Shown: positions 34,921-43,900 of the stretch, in pieces | Layout of the letters: each line of letters opens with the position of its first letter | Numbering within the stretch: the stretch's first letter is position 1 | Source: Zantedeschia hybrid cultivar | Taxonomy: Eukaryota; Streptophyta; Magnoliopsida; Alismatales; Araceae | Length of the DNA stretch: 64,000 nucleotides | Assembly: GCA_030544215.1 (NCBI GenBank) | Contig: JARZZO010000013.1 | Coordinates: 43,907,196 to 43,971,195, forward strand | Reading direction: 5' to 3' | Position numbers and translations under genes: made by a program | The notes under the pieces: generated by a model | The model's database searches: none | Seen by the model: only the letters and a program-made list of their open reading frames with translations | What the model was told of the DNA's origin: nothing

Positions 34921-37900
34921 AATGTAAAAATTAAGAAGAACCTATAACAATAAGGACTCTACGGAAGCAGCTAAAGAATATAAAATTTGAAGGCACACTC
35001 CTTATAAAGAATTGAAATAAAAGATATGGAAGCCTTCTAAAGAATGAAGATTTCTACGATATTGTTCTTTTTATAGAAATGACATCACTTTACTGATGGG
35101 ACAGGCATACAAGATCCATCTCCTGTGGATAAGGAGATGCTTGGGTCAAGCTCCCTGAAGATGCGTGGAGTCGAGGCACGGAACACCCTTTCTTTTGGTT
35201 ACAGTTCTAAAATCCAGGTTCGGGACCTCGACTAGGTAGAGGATGGTAGTCCTACTTGAGTGCACTCATAGACTGAAACTTGGATGTTGTAGTTAGCAGG
35301 CTATAGATCTAGCTCAGTCTTTTCCCGTCTCACCCAGTAGATGTCTGAAAATCTGCTAGAGTTGGACAGACGAAGGTTGAGAGGACTATCAGTGGACAGT
35401 ATCTGCTCACCACTACCACCGTTCGTGAATGATTATCTCTGTCACTTCGAGTTAAAAGATGAGTCACAGTCGGTGTGAGAACCAACCGACTACGAGTTAC
35501 TGATCGATCCACTATAAAGAAAGAACATGACTCATTCCTAAAACCCTAATATGGTACTTTTAAAAGATAAACTTATATATTTTTAAATATTAATTTTAGT
35601 TATCACTAAAATATAATTACCATTAGATGAAGAAAAAAAGAAAGAAAGAGATGGATAAAATATGATTGTTGTTTAGAATATAAAATTATGTTACATTATT
35701 GTTCATATTTCCTACATGCATGACATATGACATCTTAAAAAGATTAAAAAGAAATATGCACATGTAAGAGAAGAAAGAATAAGATGGTGTTAGGGGGGGG
35801 GGAGGGGGGGATAACAGTAGGGATGTAAATGATCTCTACTAAGATTTTAATTTCGAATTCTCATAAAAGTTATAAAAAAAATATTTTTTACGAAAGAGAT
35901 AAGGACAATAAAAAAGACAGTATGTGCTAAGAAGGTGACATCAGAAGACTTTGCCTCTTAATTTTGTGGTTAGTTATGCAGTAGTTACACGTTATATTTT
36001 GTTACTTTGTGCCACTGTATTATTTTTCTCAGCTTGTAATTATAGACATGTATTATTAATGAAATATTCAGTTTGTATTTACTGCTTCCTCATAAATTGT
36101 CTATTTTGTTTTGAGACTTGTGCATGTGTTTAACTTGTGATCTTGGGTAAGACGGATTGTAATTCGAGTAACGGACTCATTACTCGGGAATTCCAAGTTT
36201 GAATTCTCCCTAGTAGCAGGACCATGCTTGGTCCCCCCTTCCCTCCAAAAAGAAAAATCTTAACTCTAGAGGATGCAAAAATTTTGAGGTAGCTTTCCGA
36301 CCCAAGGAACAAAAGGTTTTCGGTGATTATTTATTTTCTTAAATCTCTACTCTTAGGAAAACAAACTTTTCATAAAATAGACTTTCTATAACGGTCCCGC
36401 TAGGCCGCTACTAGGAAGAATCCGAACATAAAATTTTCGAGTAATGATTCTATTATCCGGATTATAATATGTCTTACCTAAGATTACCAGTTGACACATG
36501 CACAAATCTCAAGAACAAAATAGTAAATACAAATAATTTTTTTTATTAAAAATATATGTCTATAATTACAAGCTGAAAAAGATAGTACAATGGTACAAAA
36601 TAACAAAATACAGCATGTAACTGATACACAACTGACCAGAAAACTAGAAAGTAAAGTCTTCTAATATCACTCTCACTCAAACTGTCTCTCTCACTATCCT
36701 TTTCTCTTTCATGAAAAATAATTTTTTATAACTTTTATGATAACTCAAAATTGAAATCTTAGTAAATCATTTACATCCCTACTGTTAACCTACACGCACT
36801 ATCCCGTTCGCTCTTTCTTCCTTATACATATGCATGTTTCTTTTTAATCTTTTAAGATGTCATATGACGTGAATGTATTAGTAAACTACTAACTATAGCA
36901 AGATCAGACATAAAGATGAACAAAAATGTAACATAATTTCATTAATATAAACAATAATAAAATTTCATACATCTCTTTCTTTTTCTTTCTTTCTTCATTT
37001 AGTGGTAATTATACTTTAGTGATAATCATAACTAATATTTAAAAATATAAAAATTTATCTTATAAACTATCATCCTAAGATTTTAGGATGAGTCATATTC
37101 TTTCTTTATCGTTGACACGTCAGTAATTCATCATTGGTTCTCACACCGAGGGTGACTCATCATTCAACCCGAAGTGACGGGGATAATCACTCACAAACAG
37201 TCGTAATGGTGAGCAAATATTGTCCATTGATCTAAATAACTTATAGAGTTTAAGGTTCTAAGACTTCTCTTCTTTTCATGGGTCACATGTGCTTAGATGG
37301 ACTTGGTCCATTTCTTCTTCTTCTTCTTTTCATAATAAAGAATTTACATAGATGTTTCATATTTAAGCATGCAAACATCTTTTTGTGATGAGAAGCCTCC
37401 AGTTTGGAGTTGTTTCCTATCTAAGTTCATGTCGTTTTTCATGTCACCATGATTCTTATATTAATCAACAAGCGTGACATACTTTTAATAGCAAAACATC
37501 ATAAAATCATAATCAAAACAACGTTGAAAATATGTCTCCTCTTCATACTATGACATGGTTAAACATGTTATTTTTATACTTTATAAAATTTCTCCATATT
37601 TGTCCTTAATTCAAGAATTAACCGGACAGAATCTCTCCTTATAATCATGCAAGTTTCCACGCACCACGGCCCCCAAAAAACAAAAACAAGAGAGATAACC
37701 AGTAGAAGTATCACCCTACCTTTTAAAAGAAAGTCATGTCGAAGCTCTGTAGACCGCCGTCGGATCACCACTAAGTCCCTGCTAGCTTGCCGCCGACTAC
37801 TTCCTCCCCTTCTCTTCTTCTTCTCCTTCTCTCTTTCTTTTTTCCTCTCTTTCTCTCTCACTTTACATCGCCTCTCTCTTTTTCTTCCTCCCTGCTCTCC

Positions 37901-40900
37901 CTCTGCTTGCACCACCTCTCTCTCTCTTCCTCCTTGCTCTCTCTTCTCTCTCTCTCTCTCCCCCTTGGCCAACCCCCCTCCCCCTCCCCTTTATATAGGG
38001 GAGAGGCCGTTAGGGGGCTAGGGGAGAGAAGCGGTGGCTTCCCTAGATGGGCCCCCAATAGGCCCATTAGACCAGGCCCATTAAGGCCCAATGAAACATG
38101 CACAATAGCCACTGGTTCAACCCATTAATTCCATAAAAATTAAGCTCAATAATTCCCTTAAGTTTAATCCAGTGGCGGCCCACTAAAAGTCCATTAAAAG
38201 TCCATTATCCAAAGCTCATTAACAATCCAATAAAAGCTCATTAAACACAACCCAATTTCAATCACTTTGCCCATTTATGTTCAGTTTTAAAACCCATCAA
38301 TACAACTAAAGCATTATATTTTAAGGCCCATTAACTCATGACTCGAGCCCAATTCTTTGTAGCAAAAATTTATATTTAAATCTCATTCTTCTTTGCTAAT
38401 TGCTTATATGTCCTTACTAATTTAGTGGGTTCTTACACTTTTCCCTTCTATTTTTTGGACCCCCTAACCAATTCTTAGTGATGCAAAGCATGTGTAATGA
38501 CCTACAAAAATAAGGGTATTTACACAATTACATAAAGAAAAAAAAGAATCGTTATTGATTAATTGGTGAAACATACATAAAACAGAGGTATGTAAACAAT
38601 AAACTTTCATGAAAGGGTGTGGTGTAAAGGGGATGCCACATATTTCTTTCTAGAGAATTCCACACTTTCCACCTCATTTAGGACACATGCATATCATCAT
38701 CCCATTTCATCTAAATATGAACATTAGGTGGACACCTCAGGAGACACCTAAGCCTGTAATGATGCTAGTTTGTCTTCATCTAATCATTACAAGGACACCT
38801 AAGTAAACACTTTTTAGCTTCAAATTGGGGGCCTAAGACTATTTATATGGGTGTCTTGGCTTCATTCTCCTCAAACTCAAGAAAGGAGAGAGAGAGAGAT
38901 AGAGAGAGTAGGAGGGTGAGAAGGAGAGATAGAGAAGACAATGGAGAGAGGAAAAGAAAGAAAGAGGGAGCAAGGAACGAGGGACTGCTAGTTCCACCCC
39001 CAACGGGTTAGAGAGAAAAGAACAACAATGAGAGAAGGAGAAAAAGAGTGAGATAGAGAGGAAGTTTGAGGTGAGGTAGAAGAAGTCGAAGAAGGAAATG
39101 GGGAGGAAAAAAAAAGTAGGCACTTGTGAAGAACGTAAAGAGAGGAAGATACAAGGAAGTTTAGTGGACTACAGCGAGACGATTCGCCCACAACTGGAGG
39201 CTGCATCGTCGGTCTATCTCCAGAACAAGCAAGGAGATTTCTCTTAGTGTCAAGGCTCACCTAGTTGAAGTAGGATGATACTGTCCTACTTCCTTCAACT
39301 TATAGTTTAAAATTTAATTAGATGCTCAAATTAGATTTCAAAAGTCTTTCCTAAAGACGAGACCATATCAATCTGTTTTTTTTTAAATGATTTTTAAGGA
39401 AATATTATGTTCGAATGTTCTCTTACAAGCAGTGATTTTAAGATGATTAAGGACATGCTAAAGGAATGGAATAAGACTGGAAAGATTATTAAAGACCTTC
39501 TAAAGGAAGGGAATAAGACCAAAAAGATGATTAAAGACCTTCTAAAGAAAGTGAATAAGACCAAAAAGATGATTAAAGACCTTCTAAAGGAAGAGATAAG
39601 ACTGGAAAGATGATTAAGGACAATCTAAAAGAAGGGATAAGATCAGGATTATAATTACAGACCATTTCTAACAAAAGGGGTAAAGATTGGATATACGATT
39701 AATATTATTCTACGATTATAAATAAGAGCCTTTATAAAAAAGATAATGTTGTGTTTATGATTCTTGTGGATACGTTATTATGTTGATTTTATAATTAAGA
39801 TTATGTTATTATTGGATTGCATGAGATATTTTCCTACTATTTAACAAGGTGACAGCACTTCACCAGAGATAAGGCCCCCAGATCTGTCCTTGGGGATATG
39901 GGGCATGGGCCGTTGCAAGTGAAAGAAAGATAGGGTATCTCTTATTGAAGAAGAGAAAGAAATAAAGATATAGGGTAAAGATCGATCAAAACAAATCAGG
40001 TAAAGATCAATCAAGATAGATCGGGTTAATTAAAGGGGTCTAATAGGACATCCTGGGGCAGTAACTAAATCCACTTGAATGCACTTGGGACTGGAGCCAC
40101 GACAACACAGTTTTGAGATGTGAGTTCCAATTGGCCAAGAACATTGAGCAACCTACTCAATTAGATTAAAGACTACTAGTGAGTGGTTATCCTCGTCCCT
40201 TATATAAATAAGTCATTTTGTCAAAAGAGTTACTGCAATAAAAAAAGGACCGATCAGGTGAAAGAAAGAAAGACTGATCAGGTTATGATTGTAACAGAAA
40301 GACCACTCGGGTGAAAGAAAGAAAGACTGATTGGGTTAAAGGGTCAGAACTGACTTTCTGATCATGGCTTATTATTAAGATTCACAATGATTCTATGATG
40401 TAAGTATGCACACAATCTATATGAGAACCATAAAAGTAAGAAAGATGCAAATTATTGAACGAGACATAAATTCAGTTTATTATTTTAAAGAAAGAAAGAT
40501 TCATAATATATTTATGTACATGTTATTGTGATTTTCGACGATTCTTATGATCTGTGACAATTCTTTCAGAAGATTCAAGTAAGATTTAGTCATGCATTCA
40601 TTTATAAGCTTATCTGATTATCGTCTCGTCCATCTATTTAAATTGTTACAAAAAGACATTAATCATTATATTGGATCAGTAGGGAGTAAATGATCCTTAC
40701 TGAATCCATTAACAGCTGGACTCATGAATTTAATTTAATATTTTTTTTAGAAATTCTTTATAAGAGGGATTCGACAAATCTTGTTATGTTGGATCCATAC
40801 TTTAATTCTGGTCAATATTAAGTTTCTGTCGTTTAAATTTCTTGTACATCATTTATAATTTGTGCAACTGCCAGAGACGATCCTAGATATGACAGACCAT

Positions 40901-43900
40901 CTGGTCCGGGTAGTGGTACCACTTTCTTTGCTATTGTGATTATTTTTTAATGATAAAAAGTGGGACCATTACAGTATGGCTGGTGGCACACAGCTTTAAC
41001 AGAAGTAAGATATTAATAATGACCCCTCACCTCTGCCTGGAATATGTGGGAGTTCAATACAAATACCCAAACATCCACAAGGATTACAAAAATAGTTTTC
41101 ATGTGAACCCACTGCAAGATGCCAGGACCACTGACATAATTCATATTTAATACTGCTATTAGTAAATGTTTTCAAAGAGGAATAAAGAAAAGCACCTACA
41201 ACACAAAAGACAAGATAGGACAATCACCTGAAAGGAAGACACCAGAGAATAATGAAGCACTTTGTTCTCCACTACACACCTATATCACAGATCCATCTAA
41301 TCAGTATGTCAGAGTTGTCAGTATGGCAGAAATACTAGGACTAAGTGTATGACAGCTTACCCTAAGCATTCCTTTCCCACATCTCTTGCATTATATCTGG
41401 TGTACCCCAACCCAGTGTAATCCCAGACCTATACAAGTATTAAGAGGTTTAAGTGAATACAACCAATCCCTGAGAAGTCAAAAAGTGTTTGAATAATCAA
41501 CACCGTTTACATATCAGAAATCAACCAGAAGATCTTCACATGTAAATATCCATTGTGATTGAAAAAGGCTGATGGCAAAGTGCGTCAAAATAACTAACAA
41601 TCCAACAGTCACCTGCATTTTATCAAAATATGCATGCCTTTGCTGTTGAACATAATCCCAGGCACCAACCTCTGAAAAAAAATATATATATATAGCAGCT
41701 GTTTCTTATAATTCCAAACATCTAGTAATAAAAGTAAATTGTTGTTATGGACTGTCAAAGGTACCAGTACATAGGCGGAACACCATGCTGGATTTACATT
41801 TGAACAAAGAGAAACCATATGTAAAATGGGGGAATTCCTTGGGGAATCCCAAGGAAACAACACTATGGAGTTCATGAAGTCTTCTGCATGGCATCAGTGC
41901 TTGTAGTGAATAGATTCATTCTTAATCAGTAATCCTTTTTCTTGGGCAAAAAAAATGCAATGACTCATTGAACTGAAATAATAAAAGAGAGTGGAATATA
42001 CCTGTCCCAAATTACAAACACATGTCTCCAGAAGAGAAACGTCAGGAACATAAGGAATGATATTATACCACACTTTTTACCACCCTCTTTGACATGCTCA
42101 TTGGGAGCTGTTTAGTTACTTGATCAGAGAGCTCTCGTTAAATGCACCATTCGCAAAAGGAGTTGTGTCAAAAGCAACTTTAGCCAGAACCATCTAACCA
42201 AGCAATCAAAGGGCTTGGTTCCCCAGATCATTACACAATGTGTTGTATGGCAACGAGAGTGGTGTAACAGCATTCCCCCAAGATCATTACACAATGGATG
42301 GTGTAACATCCATGACTAAGCTACATTTTCCAAAAGGAATAAGGCAGGTAGAATCCAGACTTTAGTCCCATGGTCGGTTTTTTCACCCCTGTGCAGTAGA
42401 CATGCCAGATAACCAGAAGACAATAACAGCTTCAGGATTCCATCGGCTTAAAGAGAGAATTTTAAAACAGTCTCCATGCTACACCAGTGATGCAAGTTTG
42501 AGTGGGGAGAGTGCAAAGCACATGGGGCAAGGGGTGACACACAGACTTCAAAAAAAAAATGTGACAGTTTTTACACAAATCTTTTGCCCCATCAAAGAAC
42601 TCTCTTCTTAAGGATTAAATTATGATAGACATATTACGCTGCATGAGTTCTGTTCATAGGTTTGAAAATTACATTCTCAACAAATAATTCTACAGAATAG
42701 TGCTGGGACTCTTTTCTCCCTTGTGTTTTATCTAAGGTTCGCCGTATCGTAGATCTGGATCGGATTGGGTCCGGCCAGATACGAGTCGGATCCGATCCGG
42801 ATCGGCTCGGTTCAGGCCGATTCAAGCTTCTTCTTTTTTTTGAAAAAAAATCTTCAATTTATTGACATAAATATGCAGTTTTATAAATTATACTTGATGC
42901 TTTTATTATGGTAAATGATTATGAGTCACATTTTAACAAGAAAACATCAATTTCATACATTTAATTATGTAAAAAAGATATCCTAGCATCCCACTTAAGA
43001 AGAATTTAATACTAGAAACATCAATTTGTAAAAGAAAGTGGCACACCAAATCTCATAGAAGGATCAAATATCGGGCCGAATCGCAGCGACTCGGTGCGTA
43101 TCGAGCTGGCTTACACCGGATGACAGCGGCTAGAGCCCGAACCGCTGCGATCCGGTGCGAGCCGAGCCGATACGCGCCGAGTCGCTGCGATCTGGAGCAG
43201 TCCAAACCGGATCGTCCGATCCGACCATGCCAATGGATCGTGTCGGCCCAGATCCGAGTTGACTCGTACGAGCAAACCTTGGTTTTATCATCATCGTTAT
43301 CTCGAGTATATTTATTAAAGGAATGCTCATATTCTCATTTCTATGCTGACAATGTTGTCAAGACTGCTTGACTATCACTCAGTGAGCTAGAATCATATGT
43401 GAGAATATAAGGGTGAACATGCAATACAAGTACACAATTATAATGAAAGCAGTGCACTTCAAACCATCCATGAAAGAACAGATCTATAATGCCAGCCTGA
43501 TTGGAACCATGTGAAGTGACAAAATGGCAACATATCAACTAAGACCAAATCTGAAATCATATATGTAATGCATTTTCGTGCTTACCAATGAAAGAAAAGT
43601 TGTTAATCTTCAAAAAGTAGTAACATAGTCTGCATCGTATAAGCATTCTAGTATAACCATGAACATACGCAAGGATCCAAAGGCTAATCTAATGTGAGAA
43701 ACGCTGATGTTAATATCTCAAGCTTAGTTCAGATTGGAGTACCCCCATATGCAGATTGGTCTTACAATTGTTCAAAATGTTTCAATGTACTCAAAAGATT
43801 TTACTAATTCCTCACTTTGTAACAGTCATTGGCAACCTAGGCATCTGAAAAATAATATTTTCAAGGGATTTTTTTATGCATACCTCTGTAAAGCACTGTA

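Larger units (their letters stand above)
33625..38437. mobile_element. 4.8-kb giant inverted repeat (foldback-like), arms about 2.4 kb
   Basis: The outer ends are mirror images. The left begins TGTAAGAACCCACTAATTAG. The right, reverse-complemented, begins TGTAAGAACCCACTAAATTA. Matching inverted pairs continue inward: ACATATAAGCAATTAGCAAA (33649) with TTTGCTAATTGCTTATATGT (38392); GCTTTAGTTGTATTAAT (33752) with ATACAACTAAAGC (38299); purine (33-34 kb) against pyrimidine (37.8 kb) tracts; and CCTAGTAGC (36207) near the hinge. The unpaired loop is about 180 bp near 36225-36400. Arms have diverged by indels. The right arm carries a TATATAAA box on the minus strand (about 37997-37990). I found no convincing target duplication (AGCTT versus CTTTT). 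It may be a foldback element or two LTRs of one family in tail-to-tail arrangement. Confidence 0.8.
28833..41227 (-). other. COQ6 intron 6, 12.4 kb, packed with transposable elements
   Basis: Bounded by a GTGATT donor (exon 6) and a TTTGCCAG acceptor (exon 7), in phase 0. It contains a Tourist-like element (29904-31506), a degenerate tandem field (31840-32990), a 4.8-kb inverted repeat (33625-38437) and a solo LTR (38493-40973). The stretch 28833-29903 shows no element or gene that I recognise. Confidence 0.9.

Noticed and set aside
37574..38128. Several 80-130-codon frames on both strands
   Set aside because: They are produced by the (GA)n/(TC)n tract in the right arm of the giant inverted repeat.
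33625..38437. Interpretation as a full-length LTR retrotransposon
   Set aside because: The two end regions are inverted, not direct, repeats, and no gag-pol sequence lies between them.
38839..39260. Ser/Phe-rich and other frames on the minus strand
   Set aside because: Polypyrimidine composition inside the solo LTR at 38493-40973.
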